From contig CAZUMW010000032.1 of assembly GCA_964621615.1 (NCBI GenBank), positions 1 through 56,978 on the forward strand: 56,978 bases of DNA. Direction: 5' to 3'. Made by a program: the position numbers and the translations under genes. Below the pieces are notes generated by a model. It made no database searches, was not told the origin of the DNA, and saw only the letters and a program-made list of their open reading frames with translations. The stretch comes from CAZUMW01 sp964621615. Its GTDB lineage: Bacteria > Desulfobacterota > WTBG01 > CAIYCZ01 > CAIRTM01. Positions 42,149 to 50,835 of the stretch are shown one piece after another; positions within the stretch are counted from its first letter, which is position 1; every line of letters starts with the position of its first letter.

Positions 42149-43861
42149 ATGAAAAAAAAGGTCGGCTTCGGCACGAGGCCCTCTGAAATAAAGCAGCGCC
42201 GTCGCGAAATCGAAATAGGTGAGGCCGGAGGCGGCGATCAGGATGATCGAGCGCGCTCTGCAGGGCGTCCGCAGAAAAAAAAGCCTTCTTTTTCTCCTGG
42301 CCGCCTGCTTGCCCTTCTGCTGATCGGTGCTGTGCTGATCGGTGCAGGAGCTGGGCTCGGGTACCTGATTTCACGAAGCGACGGCCTCACACCCCGCGCC
42401 ACTGCCGTCAGCATTGTTATCGGGCAGGAGAAGCGTCTGGTAGATATGGGAGGCTCGATAACGCTTTCCTATGATGAAGGGCTCATTATAGACCGTGTCG
42501 TTTTCAGCGGATTGCACCGCCTGTTCCCTCCCGACGATGTTTCCATAACGGTCCCCGGCGTAGACAGTGCTGTCAGGCGTGATATGGACATAATCCCTCT
42601 TATCGCTCCTGAAGAAAAAACCGCCTATGATATTGTCGTTAGCCGTGGCGGCACAGGTCTTGGAAAAATTTCCTTCACCGTCATGATGGACGCTGATGCG
42701 TGGATACAGCGGGCGTCTGTTGTAAAGGACCGCGCTGTCAGAACCCTGTGCTATGAGAAGGCCATAGATGAAAATCCCGATTCAGTGAGCGCGCATATCG
42801 CGCTGGGCCGGCTCTATGAGCAGCAGGACAAGCCGGAGAAAGCCGCCGGTGAGTATGAATCGGTGCTGGCGCTTGAAAGCACTAACAAAACAGCCCTGCA
42901 GGCGCTGATTCCGCTATATAAAAAAACAGGCCAGACCACAAAGCTTGTATATACCTATGAGCGCATTGCCGGCCTTGATACCCCCAGGGCCGATGAGTAT
43001 TACTGCGAGGCGGGCAGGCTTGAGGAGAAGCTCGGCGACACAAAAAAGGCGATGTATTTTTATCGCAAGGCCCTTGCTGAAAACAGGGCCAATCTCGACG
43101 CACGGCGTCTGCTGATAAAAATATATGAGCGCAACGGGCAGTGGAACCGCGTTGCCGGCAACACCAGGGTGCTGCTTGAGTACGAGCCCGGCAATGCAAA
43201 TCTGTATCTGTACGCTTCCGATGCCTACGCGAAAATGGAAAGCATACGGGCGGCCATCAATTACGCCAAAAAGGCGGAGAAGCTCACCTCCGGCGGCAAT
43301 GCCGATATCTATCAGCACCTTGCACTTTTGTACTCCCGCGCCGGCGAGTATGAGGAGGCGGCAGAGTATTACCGGAAAGCGGTTCGCTCAGGAAGAAAAA
43401 GCGCAACGATGTATAACAACCTCGGCGTTGTTCTGGAAAAGCAGAACAAGCTCGAGGAGGCAACACGGTATTACAAAAAGGCTGTTGAGAGCGATCCCGG
43501 CAACACCGGATATCTGGCAAATCTTGCCGATGCCTATGAAAAGCAAAAGGATTGGAAACAAGCTGCAGCAGCATACGAGAAGCTCACAAAGCGCGACAGC
43601 ACCAACAAAAAGGCCTTCGAGGCGATGGCGGTTATGTACTACAAGGCCGGAAACAAGTGGAAAGCACTGGAGGCCTACCAGGCGCTTTCCCGTCTTGAGC
43701 CAAAACAAATCGCCTGGCATCAGAAAATGGCTGCGCTGTATGAGCAACTCAACAGGCTTGACAAGGCCAGACAGCAGTACAAACAGATTTTAGCACTTGA
43801 TCCAGACAATTCAGAAGCAAAACAAAAATACCTTGATCTTGGCGTCCTGCAGTATAAATAA
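42149..43861 (+). CDS. membrane-anchored TPR-repeat protein
   Basis: A 570-residue protein: basic cytoplasmic N-terminus (KQRRREIEI to RPQKKKP), one membrane segment (about 52-74), a beta-rich segment (80-185), then about nine to ten tetratricopeptide repeats from ~190 to 560 (for example YNNLGVVLEKQNKLEEA and AAALYEQLNRLDKARQQY). The repeats should face the periplasm. TPR proteins act as scaffolds; no enzymatic domain is seen. It lies 43 nt after the cysteine synthase family gene and may be co-transcribed. Function unknown. Confidence 0.82.
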   Translation: MKKKVGFGTRPSEIKQRRREIEIGEAGGGDQDDRARSAGRPQKKKPSFSPGRLLALLLIGAVLIGAGAGLGYLISRSDGLTPRATAVSIVIGQEKRLVDMGGSITLSYDEGLIIDRVVFSGLHRLFPPDDVSITVPGVDSAVRRDMDIIPLIAPEEKTAYDIVVSRGGTGLGKISFTVMMDADAWIQRASVVKDRAVRTLCYEKAIDENPDSVSAHIALGRLYEQQDKPEKAAGEYESVLALESTNKTALQALIPLYKKTGQTTKLVYTYERIAGLDTPRADEYYCEAGRLEEKLGDTKKAMYFYRKALAENRANLDARRLLIKIYERNGQWNRVAGNTRVLLEYEPGNANLYLYASDAYAKMESIRAAINYAKKAEKLTSGGNADIYQHLALLYSRAGEYEEAAEYYRKAVRSGRKSATMYNNLGVVLEKQNKLEEATRYYKKAVESDPGNTGYLANLADAYEKQKDWKQAAAAYEKLTKRDSTNKKAFEAMAVMYYKAGNKWKALEAYQALSRLEPKQIAWHQKMAALYEQLNRLDKARQQYKQILALDPDNSEAKQKYLDLGVLQYK

Positions 43862-43879
43862 CAATTAAAAAAGTTGGGG

Positions 43880-43908
43880 TTGAATCTTACCGAAAAAAAG
43901 TATATATT
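43880..43908 (+). promoter_or_regulatory. promoter for tRNA-Arg
   Basis: TTGAAT (43880-43885) and TATATT (43903-43908) at 17 nt, placing the transcript start about 10 nt before the tRNA 5' end. Confidence 0.55.
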
Positions 43909-43924
43909 ATTTCGATTATCAAAT

Positions 43925-44001
43925 GCGCCCTTGGCTCAGTTGGATAGAGCGTCGGACTACGAATCCGAAGGTCGCAGGTTCGAATCCTGCAGGGCGCACC
44001 A
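43925..44001 (+). tRNA. tRNA-Arg (anticodon ACG)
   Basis: A 77-nt tRNA with encoded CCA. Acceptor stem GCGCCCT/AGGGCGC, D arm GCTC...GAGC, anticodon stem TCGGA/TCCGA with loop CTACGAA (anticodon ACG, read as ICG after modification), T arm GCAGG-TTCGAAT-CCTGC, discriminator A. It reads CGU/CGC/CGA. A promoter and a terminator frame it. The AT-rich exported-protein region begins just downstream, but I saw no repeat of its 3' end that would mark an attachment site. Confidence 0.97.
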
Positions 44002-44482
44002 CTTTTTTAGCAAGTAATTTCGGTAGGTTAGGCTTATGGGTGTGGGCTTCCAACATGGTTCACACCCTCTTTTTTTGCCCCGATTGTGAAGTGAATCTCC
44101 GTTCAACTGCTGATCCAGCACATTTACCGCATTTACTTTGTGTGCCGGTGCAAGATGCGCATAGCGCTTGAACCGCTCTTCTAACTGTTTTATGATATTT
44201 TCTTTTTGGTAAAACCCCCGCTGCCGTATACCCCACTTCTTGTATTATTCAGAAAACAGCTGACCAAATCTGTATTTCGGTATCCACGCCGTGTTCACAT
44301 GGTGAACATCCTATCCGGATATTTGCTAATTGTCAAATTAATATAAAAATCAAGCTTTTTAAGGACAATTAACTTGACTGGAGTTTAAATTAAACAGTAA
44401 GATGAGTATATATAAAAATTATTTTTATAGTTATCATAAGCTAACTTTTTATAATTTAAGCACCATTAAGAGGAAAAGTTTT
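44002..44482. other. AT-rich intergenic region downstream of tRNA-Arg
   Basis: About 480 nt without a supported gene. It holds the tRNA terminator (44038-44077), an inverted repeat GTTCAC-ATG-GTGAAC (44293-44307), the palindrome TATCCGGATA (44312-44321) and a possible promoter TTGACT/TAAGAT (44374-44403, 18-nt spacing) for the leucine-rich repeat gene. The 82-codon frame starting in the tRNA is an artefact. Confidence 0.5.
44038..44077 (+). terminator. intrinsic terminator after tRNA-Arg
   Basis: GGGTGTG (44038-44044) pairs with CACACCC (44061-44067), followed by TCTTTTTTT. The 7-bp stem has a 16-nt loop that can pair further (AAC/GTT). Confidence 0.65.
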
Positions 44483-46000
44483 ATGCCAAAAATTCAATTA
44501 ATTCTTTTTGCAATGTCGATTTTCTTGTTTTTAACAACGAACGCTTTTAGTAATTGTGTGTCATATTGCCCATCAGGCACAAGTGAATCAGATGGGTATT
44601 GTTACACGGAAGATGGTATTGAAGTTACTATTACGGACTATGCTGGATCTGGCGGCAATATTATAATCCCTGCGACGATAGATGGAATGCCTGTAACCCA
44701 AATTGGAGCTATGGCCTTTCATTCTTGCACTAGCCTGACAAACGTTTTTATCCCAGATAGTGTCACCAGTATCGGCTTTCATGCTTTTGTTCGGTGCTAT
44801 AGCATGCAAAGCCTAGACGTTGACCCAAACAATCCCAACTACAGCAGTTCTGATGGTGTTTTATACAACAAGAATCAGACACTTTTAATTCAATATGCGA
44901 TTGGTAAAACTAATATTAATTTTACCATCCCTGATGGGGTCACCGATATCGGGATTGCGGCATTTTATGAGTGCACTAGTCTGACAGACGTTACCATACC
45001 CAATAGCATCGTCAGTATCGGTCATGCGGCTTTTCATTCTTGCACCGGCCTGACAAGCGTTTTCATCCCCGCTAGCGTCACCGATATCGATAGTGCACCG
45101 TTTGGGCGTTGCAAGAGCCTCCAAAACATAGACGTTGATCCTAATAACCCCAACTACAGAAGTGCTAATGGTATCCTGTACAACAAAGACAAAACAGTTC
45201 TGGTCCAATATCCAGCCGGAAAAGCTGACACCCGCTTTACCATCCCTGAAGGCGCAACCAATATTGAGCAGCAAGCGTTCGATGGTTGTAACAGACTAAC
45301 CAGCGTGACTATTTCCGATAGTGTTGTAAGCATCGGGGATTTTGCTTTTAATTTTTGCACTAGATTGACTGTTGCAAATTTCATGGGGGACGCACCTGCT
45401 ATCGAAGATTATGTATTTAAAGATTGCGATGGCAATTTTCATGTTTGCTTTTCTAGCGGAGCAGTTGGATTTACAAGTCCCACGTGGTACGGCTACCCTG
45501 CGTTGATATGCGACACAGACGATGATGGTGTAATAGACGCAGAAGACAACTGCCCAGATATTTACAATCCCGACCAGGCCGACGCAGATGAAAATAGTAT
45601 TGGTGATGAATGCGATTATCGATACTGGAAAAACCGTTATTTTAACTGTCAAACAGAACTTCAAGAGTGCCTTGATGCATGTGTCCCTGTTTTGGTTAGA
45701 ATGTCTTCCTTTGAAGCATACCCCTGGGATCGTGAAGTTAAACTGAAATGGAAAACAGAATCTGAAGTAGACAATGCAGGGTTTAACGTCTGGCGAGCTG
45801 AGGGCTTCATAAAAATCAATGACGGTATTATCCCTGCCTGGGGTTCGCCCACAGAGGGTTCAACGTATGATTTTCTGGATGAATGGGTGATAAACGGCAA
45901 GCGGTATTTTTATTTGCTTGAGGATATAGACAATAGCGGTGTCAGCACATTTCACGGTCCGGTGAAGGCCGTGCCGGGAAGGTGGTGGCAAAACAAGTAA
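44483..46000 (+). CDS. exported BspA-like leucine-rich repeat protein with TSP3 repeat
   Basis: A 505-residue protein with a signal peptide (to about residue 23, TTNAFS). LRR_5 (BspA/TpLRR) repeats of the type IPDSVTSIGFHAF and IPNSIVSIGHAAF run from ~45 to ~330. The array contains an internal duplication: VDPNNPNYxSxxGxLYNK occurs twice. Then comes a thrombospondin type 3 calcium-binding repeat (DTDDDGVIDAEDNCPD) and a C-terminal FN3-like module (KLKWKTESEVDNAGFNVWR). I start at 44483, after AAGAGGAAAA; the frame is open from 44402 without a ribosome site. LRR_5 proteins are often adhesins; AT-rich codons suggest foreign origin. Confidence 0.82.
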   Translation: MPKIQLILFAMSIFLFLTTNAFSNCVSYCPSGTSESDGYCYTEDGIEVTITDYAGSGGNIIIPATIDGMPVTQIGAMAFHSCTSLTNVFIPDSVTSIGFHAFVRCYSMQSLDVDPNNPNYSSSDGVLYNKNQTLLIQYAIGKTNINFTIPDGVTDIGIAAFYECTSLTDVTIPNSIVSIGHAAFHSCTGLTSVFIPASVTDIDSAPFGRCKSLQNIDVDPNNPNYRSANGILYNKDKTVLVQYPAGKADTRFTIPEGATNIEQQAFDGCNRLTSVTISDSVVSIGDFAFNFCTRLTVANFMGDAPAIEDYVFKDCDGNFHVCFSSGAVGFTSPTWYGYPALICDTDDDGVIDAEDNCPDIYNPDQADADENSIGDECDYRYWKNRYFNCQTELQECLDACVPVLVRMSSFEAYPWDREVKLKWKTESEVDNAGFNVWRAEGFIKINDGIIPAWGSPTEGSTYDFLDEWVINGKRYFYLLEDIDNSGVSTFHGPVKAVPGRWWQNK

Positions 46001-46080
46001 AGGGTGATTTCATACCATCATATAGGTAAAAAAATGGCGTGCTAAGTCATAAGAAAACAAAAACGCAAGGAGATATAAAA

Positions 46081-48183
46081 TTGTTTTATTTAATAAATGT
46101 TTTTTTTATTGGATTCTTTTTCTCGCTGATTTCATTCACTAACGCCCAAGCCGACTATTGGGCAAACACCTATGGTGGTGATCAGGAGGATATAATAAGG
46201 ACGATCCAAACCACCATGGACGGAGGATATATTTTATCGGGTTATTCGAAATCTTGGGGCAATGGGGATTATGACATTCTTCTGATAAAACTAAATAGCT
46301 CTGGAGATATTGAATGGCAAAAAACTTTTGGAGGGAGCGAAAAAGATTATGCAACATATGTTTGTCAACTCCCGGATGGGGATTATATGATTTCAGGCTC
46401 AACATGTTCATTTGGTTCAGGCCTTACAGATGCTTTGTTGTTAAAAATTGACATAAATGGAAATATTAAATGGTCAAAATCATATGGCGGTCTTCGCGAT
46501 GATTATTTCACGTCATTATTTTTAACTCCTGACAACAATGTCATTGCAGTTGGTGCAACAGATTGCCTCGAGGCAGAAGATTGCACAACCTGGGCGGCTA
46601 TGTTTGACGCGGCCGGCGATATAACCTGGCAAAAAAAATACCACTTTGGCAATCGTGGACAGGGACGGTCGATTTGGCCAGCGTCTAATGGAGATTATCT
46701 AATTGCCGGGAATGCAAGCTACAACAGAGGAGATGGATACATTATAAGAATTGACAAAAATGGCGACGCCCTATGGGGGAAAGTCTACGGTTTGTCTCAG
46801 AGTCCGACAAATACTGGCAATGATGAGTTTTATGAAATAAAACAGGATGGTAATGGGGACTATGTAGTTGTTGGAAAAACTGCATCGTTCGGAACAGATT
46901 ATGAAGACGCATGGGTAATGAAATTAGATGATAACGGTCAATGTATATGGGGGAAAACCTTTCGGGGCAGTAATAACTTTATTGATGATGCCATATCCAT
47001 AGATCTTACCACAGACGGTGGTTATATAGTCGCTGGGACAACCGTATCTTTCGGAGCAGGCTACTTTGATGGGTGGTTATGGAAGCTTGATAATATGGGG
47101 GAAATCCAGTGGCAAAAGACCTATGGTGGAACAAAACGGGAAGTCTTCTACTCTGTCAATCAAGCGGCCAATGATGATATCGTAATGGCGGGCGTTTCCA
47201 ATTCTTTCAATGCCGGAGACCCGGATGCTTTTGTGTTAAAAGTTGATCATATGGGGGATACTGATACCGAATGCATATTTGGTATAGAAAGCAACGCCAT
47301 CATAACTGATATATCGGATAACGGAATAGACCTAAGCATAACCGTTAGTTCAACCAATGCCGTTGTGACTACTATAAATAATCCTACAGAAGATTGTAAT
47401 GCTTCGGTGATCGATTTATTGGCCGATGACGATGAAGACAATTGTTGTAATTTAAGCGATAACTGTCCGTCTATCCCAAACCCTGGTCAGGAAGACGATG
47501 ACAATGACGGGATTGGAGATGTGTGTGATGTATGCCCGCATGATCCTGGTAATGATGCTGACAGCGATGGTGTATGCGGAAACGTTGACAATTGTCCTGC
47601 TACCGCCAATGCTGCACAGATTGACACTGACAGCGATACCATCGGTGATGTATGCGACAATTGTCCCACCGATTACAATCCAGATCAGACAGACTCAGAC
47701 TCGGATGGTGTTGGGGATGCGTGTGATGGTTACCTATTTGACCCCCAAAATGATATAGACAATGACGGAATCGGTGCAGATATGGATAATTGTCCTGAAG
47801 TTTTCAATCCGGACCAAGAAGACAGTGACGGCGATGGTATAGGTGATGCGTGTGATTCAACATTGATAACGCTTTATGATTTGAATGCAGCAGCGGGTAA
47901 AAATATGATTATTTTGACATGGATCACTATGTCAGAATCAAAAAACGTCGGTTACAATATTTACCGTTCAAAAAAGGGTAGCGACTATGTGCAAATTAAT
48001 ACCCACCTGATACCAGCCAAAGGTTCATCTACTGAGGGTGCTGAATATATTTTTATTGATAATGATGTTCAAAACCGAACAACATACCGCTACAAGCTTG
48101 AAGACGTTGATCTGAATGGTGTAAAGACAAAACATGGCCCAGTCAAAGCAACGCCACGGCTAATTTACGGAATCGGTAGGTGA
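46081..48183 (+). CDS. exported propeller-type repeat protein with TSP3 repeats
   Basis: A 700-residue protein starting at TTG (46081), six bases after AAGGAGAT, which gives a good signal peptide (FYLINVFFIGFFFSLISF, then NAQA). The frame also opens at a GTG at 46039 without a site. Seven repeats of ~50 residues follow (IEWQKTFGG, IKWSKSYGG, IQWQKTYGG and similar, each with a GGYIxxG-type strand and an SFG turn), suggesting a seven-bladed beta-propeller. Four or five TSP3 repeats (DSDGDGIGDACD) come next. The last ~90 residues are homologous to those of the preceding protein (SESKNVGYNIYR; LEDVDLNGVKTKHGPV). Gap to the previous gene is 80 nt. Role unknown, probably surface-exposed. Confidence 0.82.
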   Translation: MFYLINVFFIGFFFSLISFTNAQADYWANTYGGDQEDIIRTIQTTMDGGYILSGYSKSWGNGDYDILLIKLNSSGDIEWQKTFGGSEKDYATYVCQLPDGDYMISGSTCSFGSGLTDALLLKIDINGNIKWSKSYGGLRDDYFTSLFLTPDNNVIAVGATDCLEAEDCTTWAAMFDAAGDITWQKKYHFGNRGQGRSIWPASNGDYLIAGNASYNRGDGYIIRIDKNGDALWGKVYGLSQSPTNTGNDEFYEIKQDGNGDYVVVGKTASFGTDYEDAWVMKLDDNGQCIWGKTFRGSNNFIDDAISIDLTTDGGYIVAGTTVSFGAGYFDGWLWKLDNMGEIQWQKTYGGTKREVFYSVNQAANDDIVMAGVSNSFNAGDPDAFVLKVDHMGDTDTECIFGIESNAIITDISDNGIDLSITVSSTNAVVTTINNPTEDCNASVIDLLADDDEDNCCNLSDNCPSIPNPGQEDDDNDGIGDVCDVCPHDPGNDADSDGVCGNVDNCPATANAAQIDTDSDTIGDVCDNCPTDYNPDQTDSDSDGVGDACDGYLFDPQNDIDNDGIGADMDNCPEVFNPDQEDSDGDGIGDACDSTLITLYDLNAAAGKNMIILTWITMSESKNVGYNIYRSKKGSDYVQINTHLIPAKGSSTEGAEYIFIDNDVQNRTTYRYKLEDVDLNGVKTKHGPVKATPRLIYGIGR

Positions 48184-48209
48184 ACGGATTTATATCAGTA
48201 GTACGATAT

Positions 48210-48240
48210 AAAGGCAGAGGTCAAAACGGCCTCTGCCTTT
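48210..48240 (+). terminator. intrinsic terminator after the propeller protein
   Basis: AAAGGCAGAGG (48210-48220) pairs perfectly with CCTCTGCCTTT (48230-48240) around a 9-nt loop, 27 nt after the stop. The stem ends in T residues on the plus strand. Confidence 0.75.
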
Positions 48241-48513
48241 ATTAATTTTACTCTGTCCAGAGCGTGCAGTTGAGATATGAACTCGTTATCATGCGGTCAT
48301 TTTCTCTTGACTGCTAAGGAACACCCTTCACGGTGACCATTTTTTCACCACAAATTAAATTCCCCTTTTTCCCCTGATAAGTTTCGGGCGTGAAATTGTC
48401 AATTTGCAGAATTGAAGTTTAAGCTTATATTGTGCTAAAAAACCGAACGGTATTTGTTTTTGCAAATTCATCAAATTATTTGGGCTATAAATTTAAAATT
48501 TAACTCAATTCAT

Positions 48514-48541
48514 TTGACAATAGTTCGATAGATAATATATT
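48514..48541 (+). promoter_or_regulatory. sigma-70 promoter for the degenerate receiver/cheD unit
   Basis: TTGACA (48514-48519) and TATATT (48536-48541) at 16 nt, the same arrangement as the surface-protein promoter at 14849. It lies about 65 nt before the start codon. A TATAAT also follows at 48541, but at 21-nt spacing. Confidence 0.55.
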
Positions 48542-48605
48542 ATAATTATTTACAGCATAAATTTTAACTAATAGCAATGTTAATCTTAATTTAGGAATGT
48601 TTCCA

Positions 48606-49142
48606 ATGCGATATCCCGTTTTAGCAGGTGACTGCAAAGAAAAAACCCGTCAAGGCAGCGGAGGCACGAACAGGCGCCCGAAAAACTGCGGAGCCGTTTC
48701 CCATCGCTATCGTGAAGGCGAAGACGAACGCCGGATTCATCCCCTTGAAAATACATCTCACAATACAGTTCTTCTTATCCAGAGAAACAAAAACGGCCTG
48801 AACCGTTTAAATACGTTTCTTTCAGAAACGGGGTATACTGTGCACATGGCAGGTGACAGGACTGAAGCAGTTGAATGCCTTTCAGCTATACAATACCATG
48901 TTGCCGTGCTTGACGGTGAGATGCTGAGGGATGATTCAGGCACCAATATTCTGTCAGCAATCAGAAAAGCAGCGCCCTCCTGCAGAATAATTCTTATTGC
49001 AGCAGACGGCTTCCATGGATTGCAAGAGCATCATGACTGTAATGTCTTTTTTACATACCTCCATGGGCCGGTTAACGGGCAGGAAATCTGTGAAGTGATT
49101 GAATCTGTTTTTCAAAGAATTCCCACAGAACGTTTCTGTTAA
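48606..49142 (+). CDS. degenerate receiver-domain protein
   Basis: A 178-residue protein with a poorly conserved basic N-terminus (1-50) and a receiver-like domain (about 53-170). Asp103 (VAVLDGEML) aligns with the phospho-acceptor. The acidic pair is replaced (LLIQRN), the Thr position is Ala (LIAADG) and the Lys position is His (YLHGPV). It is probably a pseudo-receiver that does not take part in normal phosphotransfer. I use the second Met, nine bases after TAGGA; a Met at 48597 abuts the site. It precedes cheD by 42 nt. Confidence 0.65.
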   Translation: MRYPVLAGDCKEKTRQGSGGTNRRPKNCGAVSHRYREGEDERRIHPLENTSHNTVLLIQRNKNGLNRLNTFLSETGYTVHMAGDRTEAVECLSAIQYHVAVLDGEMLRDDSGTNILSAIRKAAPSCRIILIAADGFHGLQEHHDCNVFFTYLHGPVNGQEICEVIESVFQRIPTERFC

Positions 49143-49184
49143 CACCTCTTCAGACAGGCATATTTTTATCATTGCACGATTTGG

Positions 49185-49763
49185 ATGCTGGTCCAGTGTC
49201 CTGCCGCTATAGAGAACAGTACCCATATTGCCGTGGCCTCAGACATAAAAAAAATTCTGGATATGTATCCGGGTATCCCATATCAGGTTATAGGAATAGG
49301 GGAGGGCGGCATTTATGTGAATCCGACAGCCGTATGCACGGTGCTTGGCTCCTGTATTGCGGTGACGTTTTATATCCCGCAAGAAAAAACAGGTGCCACC
49401 TTTCATGCCATTTTACACAAATGGAACGTTTATGAAAAATACCCCGGTACGGTCAACCACTACAAATATGTAGACTCTGCAATAACGCATACGGTTGACG
49501 CTCTTGCCCGAAGAGGTATACGCCGGGAGCAGATTGTTGCCAAAATTTTCGGTGGCGCAGAAGCGCTGTCTCAGGGAGTGAGCAGCCCGGGGAAATTAAA
49601 CACACAGACAGCCCATGAAATGCTGTCAGAGTATAATATTACCATCGCAAACGCACATATCGGGGGGAAGCGCGGACGGAAGTTGATATTCATTACCAGC
49701 ACCGGTGAGGTTTATCTCCGCCTGCAGGAAGAGTTGCCCTTGAAGTCACAGGGTAATACATGA
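49185..49763 (+). CDS. cheD: CheD-like chemoreceptor glutamine deamidase
   Basis: A protein of up to 192 residues. The CheD core is clear: LGSCIAV (nucleophile Cys57), FHAILHKW (His74, 17 residues later as in studied CheDs), KIFGGAEAL and NAHIGGKRGRKLIFI. CheD deamidates Gln residues in chemoreceptors and works with CheC/CheY. The Thr that normally stands six residues before the Cys is Cys51 here, with Thr52 beside it, so activity is uncertain. The start is not resolved: 49185, 49233 (GTG) and 49263 all lack a good ribosome site. No other chemotaxis gene is in the window. Confidence 0.82.
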   Translation: MLVQCPAAIENSTHIAVASDIKKILDMYPGIPYQVIGIGEGGIYVNPTAVCTVLGSCIAVTFYIPQEKTGATFHAILHKWNVYEKYPGTVNHYKYVDSAITHTVDALARRGIRREQIVAKIFGGAEALSQGVSSPGKLNTQTAHEMLSEYNITIANAHIGGKRGRKLIFITSTGEVYLRLQEELPLKSQGNT

Positions 49764-49797
49764 GCAATCAAACAGATGGCAAATGAGGATGTACCCT

Positions 49798-50274
49798 ATG
49801 GCGCGTTACAGTGACGTTAATGGTTTGATCGGTGTGATTTACCGGTACATACAGAGCTTCGGTTTCTCACAGGTTGAAAAATACGGTATCACCCCGCCGC
49901 AGTTTGATGTGCTGAGAGCGCTCTGGAAAGAGGACGGGTTGATCATGAGCGAGTTAGGGCGGCGGACTGCCCGCGATCGTCCCACCATTACCGGTATTGC
50001 AGACCGGATGGAAAAGAAAAACCTGGTTGTCCGCAAGCGCACTATACGTGACAGAAGAATTGTCAGGGTGTATCTGACTACCAAAGGGTGGCAGGTAAAG
50101 GAGGACCTTGTGAAAATACAGCAGGAGATCAGCAAGCACATCGCCGTGCCCTTTACTGATGAGCACATACGGGTTCTTGAGGTGCTGCTGCATTTAGATT
50201 CAAATGAGGCCGACCCCGACCTGAAAAGTGTGCGGTGCCGGTCCGTCACTGATGAATGCGTGCATTCCGATTAG
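49798..50274 (+). CDS. MarR-family transcriptional regulator
   Basis: A 158-residue winged-helix protein: N-terminal helix (LIGVIYRYIQSFGF), ITPPQFDVLRALWKEDGLIMSELGRR as the helix-turn-helix lead-in, RPTITGIADRMEKKNLV as the recognition helix and the DRRIVRVYLTTKG wing. MarR proteins are usually small-molecule-responsive dimeric repressors. I use the Met at 49798, eight bases after GAGGA; in-frame Mets at 49783 and 49789 surround that site. The end overlaps nothing. The ligand and targets are unknown; the neighbouring membrane-protein gene is one possibility. Confidence 0.85.
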   Translation: MARYSDVNGLIGVIYRYIQSFGFSQVEKYGITPPQFDVLRALWKEDGLIMSELGRRTARDRPTITGIADRMEKKNLVVRKRTIRDRRIVRVYLTTKGWQVKEDLVKIQQEISKHIAVPFTDEHIRVLEVLLHLDSNEADPDLKSVRCRSVTDECVHSD

Positions 50275-50342
50275 CTCAGGGGTGTACGGATGCTGTGAGG
50301 ACGGGAAAAAGGGAGTGCGTCAATCATATGAGGATGAATTTT

Positions 50343-50744
50343 ATGATAATTGCAAACGTTGACGATCGAAAACACAATTTATCAGATATCATTAAAAACA
50401 AAAAATGCTCACAAGCCACCATTGAAGTTTTTGGAGCCTTCATAAACCGGGTTAATGACATTTTCATGAAACAGAAACGGCAGGTGGTATTCCGGGCGCA
50501 CAAACACGGGGTGACAGCCTTCTGTGATGAGAAAAAAGCGTTCATGTTTATAAATCTGTGCAGAAAGCATATCGCTATTGTCTTTTATTCAGGAAGCGGG
50601 AAAATTCCGGGGCTGGCAAAAGGTAACTGGGCACAAAAAAACGATAACAAAGGCAGCGAAACGTTTATTGTTAAATATGACGACAGCCTTGCTATTGCCT
50701 TGAATTACGCTGAAGCTGCATGGAGCCTGAGAGCCTGCTGCTGA
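50343..50744 (+). CDS. protein of unknown function
   Basis: A 133-residue soluble protein with no signal peptide or membrane segment. It has mixed alpha/beta character (VVFRAHKHGVTAFCDEKKAF, then INLCRKHIAIVFYSG) and a helical C-terminus (AIALNYAEAAWSLRA). I do not recognise the family. Its start is one of three in-frame Mets (50328, 50334, 50343); GAGGAT favours 50343. It follows the MarR gene by 68 nt on the same strand. Confidence 0.5.
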   Translation: MIIANVDDRKHNLSDIIKNKKCSQATIEVFGAFINRVNDIFMKQKRQVVFRAHKHGVTAFCDEKKAFMFINLCRKHIAIVFYSGSGKIPGLAKGNWAQKNDNKGSETFIVKYDDSLAIALNYAEAAWSLRACC

Positions 50745-50835
50745 TAATTTTCGCCATGCGCAGATGTCAGTGCAATTCCGCGATTCATATAAGGCATTAA
50801 CCTGGAGTGAAATCGATACCAAAACAGAGGAAAAA

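Larger units (their letters stand above)
48184..48605. other. intergenic region with terminator and promoter
   Basis: About 420 nt without a gene. It contains a strong terminator (48210-48240), and a promoter (48514-48541) for the degenerate receiver gene. The middle is AT-rich and otherwise featureless to me. Confidence 0.5.

Noticed and set aside
43985..44001. tRNA-Arg 3' end as an integration site
   Set aside because: I looked for a second copy of the tRNA 3' end and for an integrase downstream and saw neither. A short GCGCCCTCCTGCAG-like match near 48970 is within a coding region and is not a repeat of the tRNA end.
43923..44171. 82-codon open frame beginning in the tRNA-Arg gene (MRPWLSWIERRTT...)
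   Set aside because: It is a translation of the tRNA sequence itself, a frequent false annotation. It has no ribosome site and runs through the tRNA terminator.
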